This document shows, one piece after another, positions 50,064 to 57,590 of a stretch of 64,000 nt of DNA; positions within the stretch are counted from its first letter, which is position 1; each line of letters begins with the position of its first letter. This DNA is from Planococcus wigleyi (GTDB lineage: Bacteria > Bacillota > Bacilli > Bacillales_A > Planococcaceae). Below the pieces are notes generated by a model, which had not been told where the DNA came from, did no database searches, and was given only the letters and a program-made list of their open reading frames with translations. Where the stretch lies: assembly GCF_014836985.1 (NCBI RefSeq), contig NZ_JACSPU010000002.1, positions 124,001 through 188,000 of the forward strand, in the 5' to 3' direction. A program made the translations under genes and the position numbers.

Positions 50064-51110
50064 ATGACCATACATGAACCGCTGACAAAGATTAAATTAC
50101 TGAATCCGGAACATCCGAACAAATCGACTGGCGTCTTGAACGGCCAGTCTTCAGGTTTGTTGAACTGGAACGATATTGCTTACCCCCAAATGTACGACTT
50201 GTATCAGGCGCTATTGGCCAACTTCTGGAAAGCGCAGGAAATCAATATGCAGGACGACATCAAGCAATGGGACAGCTTGAGTGAAGTGGAGAAGGACGTC
50301 TTTTTGCGCATCAATACGCAACTGGCATCGCTCGACAGCCTGCAGACCCCGACAATGAGCCAGGCGATGGATTACGTCACGGACTCCAGCTTTAAAGCTA
50401 TTTTTGCGGTCATTTCCCAGCAGGAAGCGGTCCATACCGAGTCGTATTCCTATATTTTGAGTTCGCTGGTCTCGGTGAGCGAACAGAATGCGCGCTTCAA
50501 TCAGGCGAAAAGCGATCCGGTTGTGCAAAAACGGAATGACCTGATTTTGGATGCCTATGAAGCGTTCCGCCAAAACCCGACGCCGCAGAACTTGTTCAAG
50601 CTGAGCGTCAATTCCATTAACCTGGAAGGCATTTATTTCTATGCCGGCTTTGCTTTTTTCTATCATTTGGCGCGCCAGCAGAAAATGCTGAAGACCAGTA
50701 CGATGATCAGCTATATCCAGCGCGACGAAATGCAGCATGCGTATTTTATTGCCCAGTTTATCCGGATCATGCTGACGGAAAATCCAGAGTTGAATACGGA
50801 TGAAAATATTCGATACATCTATGCGACCATCGATCAGGCTGTGCAGCTTGAAAAAGAATGGGCGCATTACATTCTGGCGGATATCGATGGGCTGGATCTT
50901 GAGGAGTTTGCCGGTTATGTGGAGTATTTGGCCAACAAACGCCTGCGCCAGCTTGGATTGGATAATCTATACGAAGAACGCAGCAATCCAATGCCATGGA
51001 TCCAGGTCTTTGGCGACGAGATGATGAACGAAACGAAATCCGACTTTTTCGAACAGAAATCCCGGACCTATACAAAAGTATCGCAGTCCAATGGCTTTGA
51101 CGAACTCTAG
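50064..51110 (+). CDS. nrdF: Ribonucleotide reductase class Ib, small subunit NrdF
   Basis: A 348-residue di-metal (Mn or Fe) tyrosyl-radical subunit. Ligand motifs: Asp in QLASLDSLQTPTM (about 90), Glu/His in ISQQEAVHTESYSYI with the radical Tyr three to five residues on (about 118-130), Glu in NSINLEGIYFYAGF (about 190), and Glu/His in YIQRDEMQHAYFI (about 222). It works with NrdE and usually needs NrdI for Mn radical assembly; here a flavodoxin follows with a 20-base overlap. AAAGGAGG site upstream. Confidence 0.95.
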   Translation: MTIHEPLTKIKLLNPEHPNKSTGVLNGQSSGLLNWNDIAYPQMYDLYQALLANFWKAQEINMQDDIKQWDSLSEVEKDVFLRINTQLASLDSLQTPTMSQAMDYVTDSSFKAIFAVISQQEAVHTESYSYILSSLVSVSEQNARFNQAKSDPVVQKRNDLILDAYEAFRQNPTPQNLFKLSVNSINLEGIYFYAGFAFFYHLARQQKMLKTSTMISYIQRDEMQHAYFIAQFIRIMLTENPELNTDENIRYIYATIDQAVQLEKEWAHYILADIDGLDLEEFAGYVEYLANKRLRQLGLDNLYEERSNPMPWIQVFGDEMMNETKSDFFEQKSRTYTKVSQSNGFDEL

Positions 51111-51579
51111 CCTAAGACTGGCGATTGTCTATTCCTCGGTTACCGGCAATACGGAACAGCTGGCTGAGATGATCCAGAAAGCTGCGTTGGATCAAGGGTT
51201 CAGAACTGAACTGTACAGAATAGAAGAATTTTCGCTGGCAGCAATATTGGATTACGATGTGGTGCTGATCGGCACCTATACGTGGGGGAGCGGCGAAATT
51301 CCGGAAGAAATGCATTCATTGTATCAAGCCGTCGAAAAGTTGGGCCGTAAAGAGCAGTGGACAGCCGTTTTTGGAACCGGTGACAGCTTTTTCGCGGAAT
51401 TCTGCGGAGCTGTCGATCGCTTCCGTGACATGTTATATGTAAAGACGCAGCTGGTTGCGACCCTGAAAGTGGAGTTAACGCCGCAGCAGAATGATGTCTT
51501 GCGATGTGAGAAATTGATTGAACTGATCAGGGAGAAGGAAATGCAGATGTTTTCTTCAAAAAAACACGGGTATAGATAA
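51091..51579 (+). CDS. Flavodoxin (probable NrdI substitute)
   Basis: A 162-residue FMN-binding protein. The phosphate loop is IVYSSVTGNTEQLAEMI; the second FMN loop is GTYTWGSGEIPEEM, and a third is FGTGDSFFAEFCGAVDRF. The pattern and length are those of a classical short-chain flavodoxin rather than NrdI (which has a shorter, glycine-rich loop). It starts within the last 20 bases of nrdF (ATG 51091 or TTG 51097) without its own ribosome binding site, so it is translationally coupled. A role in NrdF radical assembly is inference from position. Confidence 0.85.
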   Translation: MALTNSSLRLAIVYSSVTGNTEQLAEMIQKAALDQGFRTELYRIEEFSLAAILDYDVVLIGTYTWGSGEIPEEMHSLYQAVEKLGRKEQWTAVFGTGDSFFAEFCGAVDRFRDMLYVKTQLVATLKVELTPQQNDVLRCEKLIELIREKEMQMFSSKKHGYR

Positions 51580-51610
51580 TTATAAAAAGGATATTTAAGG
51601 AGCGATGCAC

Positions 51611-51793
51611 ATGGCTCAAGCAAAATGGTTGAAGCTGGGAACTGCTGCGTTTTTATCCATTGGTATGTTAACCGCCTGCGGCAACAGCGAACCAGAAGCG
51701 CCGGACGGAGAAGATGAAAAGAAAACGGAACAGCAGGAAGACGATTCATCTGAAGACCAGGATGATGAAGGTGAGTCCGAAGAGGAAGATTAA
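51611..51793 (+). CDS. Small lipoprotein with acidic tail
   Basis: A 60-residue protein with a lipoprotein signal (LSIGMLTAC, Cys about 23) and a hydrophilic tail almost entirely of Glu, Asp, Gln and Lys. ATG at 51611 is 8 bases from AAGGAG; ATG at 51605 is too close. No function recognised; the tail is low-complexity. It may be the last gene of the nrd transcript. Confidence 0.75.
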   Translation: MAQAKWLKLGTAAFLSIGMLTACGNSEPEAPDGEDEKKTEQQEDDSSEDQDDEGESEEED

Positions 51794-51831
51794 AGATTCT
51801 ACACTGATAAGAAGTAAAATAGAGTCTGTTT

Positions 51832-51857
51832 AAAATCGCCGAAAGGCGGTTTTTTGT
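51832..51857 (+). terminator. Terminator after the nrd operon/lipoprotein
   Basis: ATCGCC, GAAA loop, GGCGGT followed by TTTTTT. Confidence 0.75.
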
Positions 51858-52181
51858 TTTATTGAAAAGTGTTTAATTTTGAAAAAGGGGTATATAAAAA
51901 GTAAATAAAACGCATTTCTGCTACGGCCAGGGGTTTTAGGGGAAAGTGAAGGGCAGCTGGTTTTTACTTTTTTGACTGTAATGCTAAGTCAATCTTCCAA
52001 TTTCTTGTCTAAGGTTTTGGTTCAAAGGTTTTACACCTGTTTCGAAAGGTGTTAAATTGGGAACGAACGAAAAACCACTGCGTTTTCGTTAAATCCAAAT
52101 TGTATATACTTATCGCTTAAAAATAGATAAACAATCGAATAACCATTTGGCTGGATGCAACAGACAATTAGGGCTGTAAAC

Positions 52182-52222
52182 AACGCCGAAAAGAATTCAA
52201 CGATTCTTTTCGGCGTTTTTGT
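52182..52222 (+). terminator. Orphan terminator (sRNA end or leader attenuator)
   Basis: AACGCCGAAAAGAAT (52182-52196) paired with ATTCTTTTCGGCGTT (52203-52217), followed by T on the plus strand only. It has no gene immediately upstream. Confidence 0.85.
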
Positions 52223-52286
52223 ATGCCAGCTAACTTATTTATCCATTTTCCGGAAGTGTTCTGGAAAAAAAGAAAGGATGAGAAGG

Positions 52287-52691
52287 ATGGAACAATTAGA
52301 GCAGTTGGCTGAACAAGTGGGCATGCTCATGAACTCGAAGGTTGAACTACAAGCAGGTGAATGTTTAATCAAGAGAAAAAGAACCATTGACATATCCTCC
52401 CACGGCAAAAATTTCAGTTGTACGTTGGATCACGATATTTCTTTTAAAAACTTAAAAGATAATGGAAAAGCCATGAACCGAGCGGAAATATTTCTATTGC
52501 CGAGTGAACTGGCATCCTTTATGGATGCGCTTCACTGGCACCCGATTCCTTTGCCGACCAATTACCAACAACGGATGGACGTCAATCCGGATATCATTTG
52601 TGTTTATTTGGCGTCAGAAGAAGCACCAGAAGATTTCGCCGGAAGATTGTCTGCCGCTTTTAATGCCATCGAACAGAATACGCTGGTTTGA
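52287..52691 (+). CDS. DUF1259-like (LppY/LpqO-related) short protein
   Basis: A 134-residue soluble protein. IFLLPSELASFMDALHWHPIPLPTNYQQRMDVNPDIICVYLASEEAPEDFAGRLSAAF follows the spacing of DUF1259 proteins, but the usual histidine-rich HNHM stretch is replaced by PTNYQQR. The N-terminal half has ECLIKRKRTIDISSHGKNFS. ATG at 52287 with GGATGAGAAGG upstream. Membership is tentative; function unknown. It is followed by ribT after 27 bases. Confidence 0.55.
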   Translation: MEQLEQLAEQVGMLMNSKVELQAGECLIKRKRTIDISSHGKNFSCTLDHDISFKNLKDNGKAMNRAEIFLLPSELASFMDALHWHPIPLPTNYQQRMDVNPDIICVYLASEEAPEDFAGRLSAAFNAIEQNTLV

Positions 52692-52718
52692 ACAGCTGCT
52701 GAAGGAAAGGAGATTCCA

Positions 52719-53066
52719 ATGCTGACCAGATATAAACGCTCGCACGAAAAAATCGCAATGGGCCTGTTGTCATTCATGCCTAGAGAGCGGGATGTAAAAC
52801 AATTGAAAAAAACCATGGAGCTATATAATGAACGTCCGGACTGGCAACTTTTTCTCTGGAAAGCCGGCGATGATTATATCGGCGCTATCGGCATTCATAT
52901 AGAAGATGATGAAAGTTTCACGGTTCAGCACATTTCCGTAATTCCTTCGTATCGCGGAGAAGGGATCGGGCATAGAATGGTCGAACGTGTTGAACGGCTG
53001 ATGAATGGCAGGAGACCCAAGCCAAGTGAAGAAACCATGCCATTCCTGATGAAGTGCAGGGTTTAA
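52719..53066 (+). CDS. ribT: RibT-like GNAT acetyltransferase
   Basis: A 115-residue small acetyltransferase. It opens MLTRYKRSHEKIAMGLLSFM, close to RibT of the B. subtilis riboflavin operon, and ends with the acetyl-CoA loop HISVIPSYRGEGIGHRMVERVERL. RibT is usually in ribDEAHT; here no riboflavin genes are adjacent. Substrate unknown. GAAAGGAG site. Confidence 0.85.
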   Translation: MLTRYKRSHEKIAMGLLSFMPRERDVKQLKKTMELYNERPDWQLFLWKAGDDYIGAIGIHIEDDESFTVQHISVIPSYRGEGIGHRMVERVERLMNGRRPKPSEETMPFLMKCRV

Positions 53067-53110
53067 AATACAGATTAAACTATTAAATCAACTAACGATT
53101 CAGTTTATAA

Positions 53111-53150
53111 AAAGGCAGAAACCCGACTTCTCGGTATTTCTGCCTTTTTT
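53111..53150. terminator. Bidirectional terminator
   Basis: AAAGGCAGAAA (53111-53121) paired with TTTCTGCCTTTTTT (53137-53150) and an inner CCGA/TCGG stem. Confidence 0.88.
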
Positions 53151-53156
53151 CGTATT

Positions 53157-54350
53157 TTATACATTTACGTTCTCAATAATTGTAGCAATGCCCATGCCTC
53201 CAGCGATACACAACGTGACCAAACCATATTTCTTTCCGGTACGTTCCAGCTCATGTGTTAATTTCGTTAAGAGAATCGCGCCTGTTGCACCGATAGGGTG
53301 GCCCATCGCAATCGCACCGCCATTTGGATTGACCTTGTTGCGGTCCAGTCCTAGTTCATTGATACAGGCAACGGATTGGGAAGCAAAGGCTTCATTCAAT
53401 TCGACGATATCGATGTCTTCCACCTTTAAGCCCGCTTGTTTCAAAGCCTTGAAACTTGCTTGAACGGGACCCATTCCCATCAGTTCAGGAGAACAGCCGA
53501 CCGAGGCTTGGGCAAGAACGCGAGCTTTTGGCTGATAGCCACGCTTGGCAGCTTCATCTTCCGACATGACCAATAATGCTGCAGCTCCGTCATTCCGTCC
53601 GCTGGCATTTCCTGCGGTAACAGTACCGCCTTCTTTAAAGACGGGCTTTAAGAGCGATAATTTCTCTAGCGTAGTTTCACGTGGATGTTCATCCGTTTTG
53701 AACTCAATGGTTCCTTTTCTCGTTTTTACCGGATACGGTGCAATTTGCGCTTCAAAATATCCTTTTGAAATGGCATTCGCTGCTTTTTGCTGACTTTCCA
53801 AAGCGAATTCGTCTTGTTCCTGGCGGGAAATACCGTATTTTTCTGCAACATTCTCTGCCGTGATGCCCATGTTCAGTTCGCCGTAAGTTTCACGGGGCTG
53901 TGAACCCGGTTGGCTTGCCGTATTAGGATCTTTCAACAGGACATCTCCGGATTTCGTACCGAATCGCACACTGTTCACATAATAAGGAGCAGTGCTCATT
54001 GATTCGGCACCTCCGGCGATGATGATGTCGCTGTGGCCGGTCTGAATCTGCTGGGTTGCTGAGTTCAATGCCTGTACACCCGATCCGCATTGGCGGTGGA
54101 TGGTATAGCCAGGCACTTCAATGGGGATGCCTGCGCGCAGCATGGAGACTCTCGCCAAGTTGGAAACATCCGCACTTTGCTTAGCCTGACCCAAAATGAC
54201 TTCTTCAACTGCGGAAGGTTCGACTTGTGTCCGGCGAAGCAATTCTTCAATGACGTGGGAACCCAGAAAATCGACTGTCTCATTTCCGATGCCGCCGCCT
54301 AACTTGCCGATTGCCGTCCGGACTGAATCTACTATCACTACGTTTTTCAA
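53157..54350 (-). CDS. pcaF: Acetyl-CoA C-acyltransferase (thiolase), probable beta-ketoadipyl-CoA thiolase
   Basis: A 397-residue thiolase that should cleave beta-ketoadipyl-CoA to succinyl-CoA and acetyl-CoA. Catalytic Cys about 88 in TIHRQCGSGVQALN, His in NGGAIAMGHPIGATGA (about 345), second Cys in VTLCIAGGMG (about 380). Its ATG overlaps the muconate-cycloisomerase stop by 4 bases, so it closes the beta-ketoadipate operon. PcaF and general acetyl-CoA acetyltransferase are hard to separate by sequence alone; the context decides. Confidence 0.88.
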   Translation of the reverse strand: MKNVVIVDSVRTAIGKLGGGIGNETVDFLGSHVIEELLRRTQVEPSAVEEVILGQAKQSADVSNLARVSMLRAGIPIEVPGYTIHRQCGSGVQALNSATQQIQTGHSDIIIAGGAESMSTAPYYVNSVRFGTKSGDVLLKDPNTASQPGSQPRETYGELNMGITAENVAEKYGISRQEQDEFALESQQKAANAISKGYFEAQIAPYPVKTRKGTIEFKTDEHPRETTLEKLSLLKPVFKEGGTVTAGNASGRNDGAAALLVMSEDEAAKRGYQPKARVLAQASVGCSPELMGMGPVQASFKALKQAGLKVEDIDIVELNEAFASQSVACINELGLDRNKVNPNGGAIAMGHPIGATGAILLTKLTHELERTGKKYGLVTLCIAGGMGIATIIENVNV

Positions 54351-55486
54351 ATCGTCATCTCCGTTTCTGATTGGAACTTGCGTGCGTAATGCTTCACTTT
54401 TTCTTTGTCGATTTCCATTCCGAAACCCGGACCATCCGGAACAATCACTTCAAAGTTTTCAAAGCGGATATCGTTGAGCGTAAGGTTGTCTTTAAAAAGC
54501 AAAGGGCCGAATATTTCGGTTCCAAATTTCATTTCAGGAAGAGTGGCATATAATTGGGCACACATGGCTGTCCCGAGGCTTGATTCAATCATTGTGCCGC
54601 CATAGAGACCAAGTCCAGCTGCTTCCGCAATGCCGGCTACTTTTTTCGTTTGCGTCAATCCGCCATGCTTGCAAGGCTTCAAAGCGATGGAATTTCCGGC
54701 GCGGTATTTGGCTATCCGGAAAACGTCCTGGATGCTGGTTGCCGCTTCATCTGCCATGATCGGCACTGTGAATTTAGAAGTCAAACGGGACATGCCTTCA
54801 AAGTCCCATGCCTGCAGTGGCTGTTCTACCATTGAAACACCGGCATCCTGCAGGGAAGCGATGCAGTAATTCGATGTATCCTCGTCCCACGCCTGATTGA
54901 CGTCGACAGTCAAGCGTACCTGGTCTCCAAGTGCTTGCTTGATTTTCCGGACATGCTCCACGTTTTGGTATGGATCGCCTTTGCCGATTTTCAGCTTGAA
55001 GATGTTGTGCCGTTTCTTCTCTAGCATCTCTTTGGCTTCTTCGATATCCGTTTCCGTATTTCCGCTTGCCAGCGTCCAAGCAATGGGCAATGATTTATGA
55101 ATTTGCCCGCCGAACAATTCAAAAGCAGGAATGTTTTTGGATTTGGCTGCCAAATCGACAATGGCACCTTCGACCAAGGCTTTTGCAAAGTAATTGCCGC
55201 GAACCAGTTTTGATACGTCGTTCATGATTTTATTAAAATGGATGGGGTTTTGCCCAAGTACCAGTGGTGTGATGTAAGCATCGATATTGGCTTTGATCGC
55301 TTCAGGAGTAGATTCTCCATAGGAAGCTCCACCGATTGTCGCAACTTCTGCCCAGCCTTCGCGTCCATCTTTGTCTGTAACACAGCCAAGCAATATTGTT
55401 TGCGAGACAATGGTATGCATAGCTAATTGATGTGGACGGATCGTGGGAAGATCTACTATATAAACGTCAAACGAATGAATTTTCAT
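54347..55486 (-). CDS. catB: Muconate cycloisomerase (MLE/enolase superfamily)
   Basis: A 379-residue enzyme converting cis,cis-muconate to muconolactone. The KxK base is in NIFKLKIGKG (about 165), Mg ligands lie in LTVDVNQAWDED (Asp about 196), SMVEQPLQAWD (Glu about 222) and PIMADEAATSI (Asp about 247), and a Lys lies in SIALKPCKHGG (about 270). These match muconate cycloisomerase rather than mandelate racemase. It lies between the CoA-transferase genes and the thiolase. Chloromuconate activity cannot be excluded. Confidence 0.9.
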   Translation of the reverse strand: MKIHSFDVYIVDLPTIRPHQLAMHTIVSQTILLGCVTDKDGREGWAEVATIGGASYGESTPEAIKANIDAYITPLVLGQNPIHFNKIMNDVSKLVRGNYFAKALVEGAIVDLAAKSKNIPAFELFGGQIHKSLPIAWTLASGNTETDIEEAKEMLEKKRHNIFKLKIGKGDPYQNVEHVRKIKQALGDQVRLTVDVNQAWDEDTSNYCIASLQDAGVSMVEQPLQAWDFEGMSRLTSKFTVPIMADEAATSIQDVFRIAKYRAGNSIALKPCKHGGLTQTKKVAGIAEAAGLGLYGGTMIESSLGTAMCAQLYATLPEMKFGTEIFGPLLFKDNLTLNDIRFENFEVIVPDGPGFGMEIDKEKVKHYARKFQSETEMTI

Positions 55487-55507
55487 GCGTATAAACCCTC
55501 TTTCTTT

Positions 55508-56149
55508 TTACTCTGTAAAAGCGGCTTCAGTTTTTTCACGGACTTCTTCGATTGTCACGCCAGGCATCAGGTCAACTAACTTTAATTGGCCGTCTGTTAC
55601 TTTGAATACCGCGAGTTCTGTGAAAATCATGTCAACTTGACGCGTTGACGTAATTGGATAGGTGCATTTTTTCAATAGTTTGGAACTGCCGTCTTTGGAT
55701 GTATGGCTCATCGTCACAAATACTTTTTTTGCACCGACCAGTAAATCCATTGCACCACCGACACCCATGATGTTCTTGCCAGGTACGGCCCAGTTGGCGA
55801 TCACTCCGTTTTCGTCTGTCTGAAGAGCACCGAGAATGGCTACATCCACATGCCCGCCGCGAATCATGGCAAATGAATCCGAGCTGTTAAAAAAGGATGC
55901 GCCAACTGCTTCGCCGACCGGCATTTTGCCGGCGTTGACCAGGTTCGGATCGATTGCTTCATCGTCTACATCCGTTACTCCGAGCAACCCGTTTTCCGTG
56001 TGGAGGTAAATATTGTCCTCTGTCATATACTCCGCCACCAACGTCGGAATTCCGATTCCCAGATTGACGATGCACGGCCCTTCCAATTCCTGTGCCACGC
56101 GTTCGGCAATGGCATGCTGCATTTCTGATTTGTTTAGTTGGACAGTCAT
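55508..56149 (-). CDS. pcaJ: 3-oxoadipate (3-oxoacid) CoA-transferase subunit B
   Basis: A 213-residue subunit carrying the catalytic Glu in YLHTENGLLGVTD (about 52). GIGIPTLVAEY near 31 and SSKLLKKCTYPITSTRQVDMIFTELAVF near 157 match the PcaJ/ScoB family. It pairs with the overlapping (4 bases) subunit A gene and activates beta-ketoadipate with succinyl-CoA. Acetoacetate is the alternative substrate for similar enzymes; pathway context favours 3-oxoadipate. Confidence 0.9.
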   Translation of the reverse strand: MTVQLNKSEMQHAIAERVAQELEGPCIVNLGIGIPTLVAEYMTEDNIYLHTENGLLGVTDVDDEAIDPNLVNAGKMPVGEAVGASFFNSSDSFAMIRGGHVDVAILGALQTDENGVIANWAVPGKNIMGVGGAMDLLVGAKKVFVTMSHTSKDGSSKLLKKCTYPITSTRQVDMIFTELAVFKVTDGQLKLVDLMPGVTIEEVREKTEAAFTE

Positions 56150-56832
56150 ACAGTTACCACTCCTTCTTTCGTCAGCACTTGTTGGGCTTTGACGATTGTA
56201 TCGATATAGATAAAGGGTGTTACCACTTCTTCCGGGTTCAATTCGCCCGCTTCAACGATTTCATCGACTTCCACAATGACGGTTTTCGCTGCGGTAGCCA
56301 TTAACGGGTTGAAATTGCGTGCCGTTTTGTAATAAACCAAATTCCCCAGAGTGTCCGCTTTATGGGCGCGAATCAATGCAACGTCTGCACGAATCGCTTT
56401 TTCGAGAATATAAGAGATGCCGTCGATTTCGCGTTCTTCTTTGCCAATCGCCAAATCTGTGCCGACACCTGTCGTTGTATAGTAGCCACCAAGGCCAGCG
56501 CCGCCTGCGCGGAGTGATTCAGCAAGTGTGCCTTGTGGAAGCAGCTCCAATTCAATTTCGCCGTTCTGGTATTTATCGCCGACATCGCGGTTGCTGGTGA
56601 AATAAGAACCGATCCCTTTTTTGATTTTATTTTGATTCAGCAGAATCCCCAACCCTTTGCCTGACTCCCCCAGGTTATTGCTGACGATGGTCAATTCGTT
56701 GACATCACGTTCAGTCAAGCCGTCGATCAAGGTAAGCGGAGCTCCGATTAAGCCGAACCCTCCGACTAAAACCGTGTCTCCAGATTTGATGCAGTCCAGA
56801 GCTTGCGTAATATCTTGCTGTATTTTTGACAT
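56146..56832 (-). CDS. pcaI: 3-oxoadipate (3-oxoacid) CoA-transferase subunit A
   Basis: A 228-residue subunit with GDTVLVGGFGLIGAPLTLIDGL near the N-terminus, ELTIVSNNLGESGKGLGILL, and GGYYTTTGVGTDLAIGKEER, all typical of the PcaI/ScoA family. A GGAGG site lies before the ATG at 56832. It overlaps subunit B by 4 bases. Confidence 0.9.
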   Translation of the reverse strand: MSKIQQDITQALDCIKSGDTVLVGGFGLIGAPLTLIDGLTERDVNELTIVSNNLGESGKGLGILLNQNKIKKGIGSYFTSNRDVGDKYQNGEIELELLPQGTLAESLRAGGAGLGGYYTTTGVGTDLAIGKEEREIDGISYILEKAIRADVALIRAHKADTLGNLVYYKTARNFNPLMATAAKTVIVEVDEIVEAGELNPEEVVTPFIYIDTIVKAQQVLTKEGVVTV

Positions 56833-56853
56833 CTGTAATCCTCCATTCGGTGA

Positions 56854-57573
56854 TTATTCGGTTGTTTTCAGTGAGTCACTCAATTCGAACCATGCGGGAA
56901 TGCCGGCAGTCAAAATACAGATGTAGCCGATATCCGCCAGGTCCGCTTCCGATGCGCCGGCTATCCGCGCTTTCTCTATCCAAGGGCCAGCGCCTTTGCC
57001 GTTCAGTTCAACGATGAAGTTGCCTGCCATGTTCAAATGTTTTAAGCGGGAAGACAGCAGTCCATCTTGCAAAATTCGGGCTTGCACATCCTCGGCATTC
57101 CCTGAGAGGAGGAGTGCCAGAATTTCTTCCAGGTAAGTTGTGTCTTCGGCGTCGAGCCAGTTAATGATCAGCTTCAGTGAATCAGTCGCCAGTTCCGGAG
57201 CTTGTGCTGGCTGGACAGCCGATTTCCCCTGCAATTCAAGTGCATAGGAAACCGCTTCAAGTGCCAATTTCAAGGCGGCATCGCCTTTGTATAAATAGGA
57301 AGTCAGGAAAAACTCAACGAGCTCCGGTGTTGTGTATCCAAAGTCGATGGCTCCTTTTGTATGAAACAGCATGCTTCGGGAATACAAGCGGGCTGCGTTC
57401 ATACTAGCGATCAGTGCATCCTTTTCCTGACGGGACAAAGCACCGTTCTGCATAATTTCACCGCGTATTCCTGTGTAGGTGTCCAAGACAGCTGGACTGT
57501 AATCGTGCATCTTCTGGACCCATCCAGGCACCTCATCGTACACTTCTTTGAAATAATCTAACGCTTTACTCAT
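56854..57573 (-). CDS. Carboxymuconolactone decarboxylase (CMD/AhpD)-family protein
   Basis: A 239-residue protein with two AhpD/CMD-like helical halves. The first contains LSRQEKDALIASMNAARLYSRSMLFHTKGAIDFG (about 46-80), where the AhpD redox Cys is replaced but the His is kept. The second half is weaker. In protocatechuate pathways PcaC (this family) makes the enol-lactone that PcaD hydrolyses. Here the operon has catA and catB but no catC, so this protein may supply the muconolactone isomerase step; that is inference. A ribosome binding site lies before ATG 57573. Confidence 0.8.
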   Translation of the reverse strand: MSKALDYFKEVYDEVPGWVQKMHDYSPAVLDTYTGIRGEIMQNGALSRQEKDALIASMNAARLYSRSMLFHTKGAIDFGYTTPELVEFFLTSYLYKGDAALKLALEAVSYALELQGKSAVQPAQAPELATDSLKLIINWLDAEDTTYLEEILALLLSGNAEDVQARILQDGLLSSRLKHLNMAGNFIVELNGKGAGPWIEKARIAGASEADLADIGYICILTAGIPAWFELSDSLKTTE

Positions 57574-57590
57574 ATTCTCACTCCTGTTTT

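Larger units (their letters stand above)
51794..52286. other. Intergenic region holding a terminator, an inverted repeat and an orphan terminator
   Basis: It contains the lipoprotein terminator (51832-51857), an inverted repeat ACACCT-n8-AGGTGT (52033-52052), and a very strong terminator (52182-52222) that lies after no gene. The part between about 52110 and 52222, with TATACT near 52107, could be a short untranslated RNA or a leader attenuator of the gene at 52287. No coding frame with a ribosome binding site was seen. Confidence 0.5.

Noticed and set aside
51868..52064. Two SigB-like promoters (GTTTAA...GGGTAT and GTTTCG...GGGAAC)
   Set aside because: The first has too short a spacer (11), the second a poor -35, and neither is close to a gene start.
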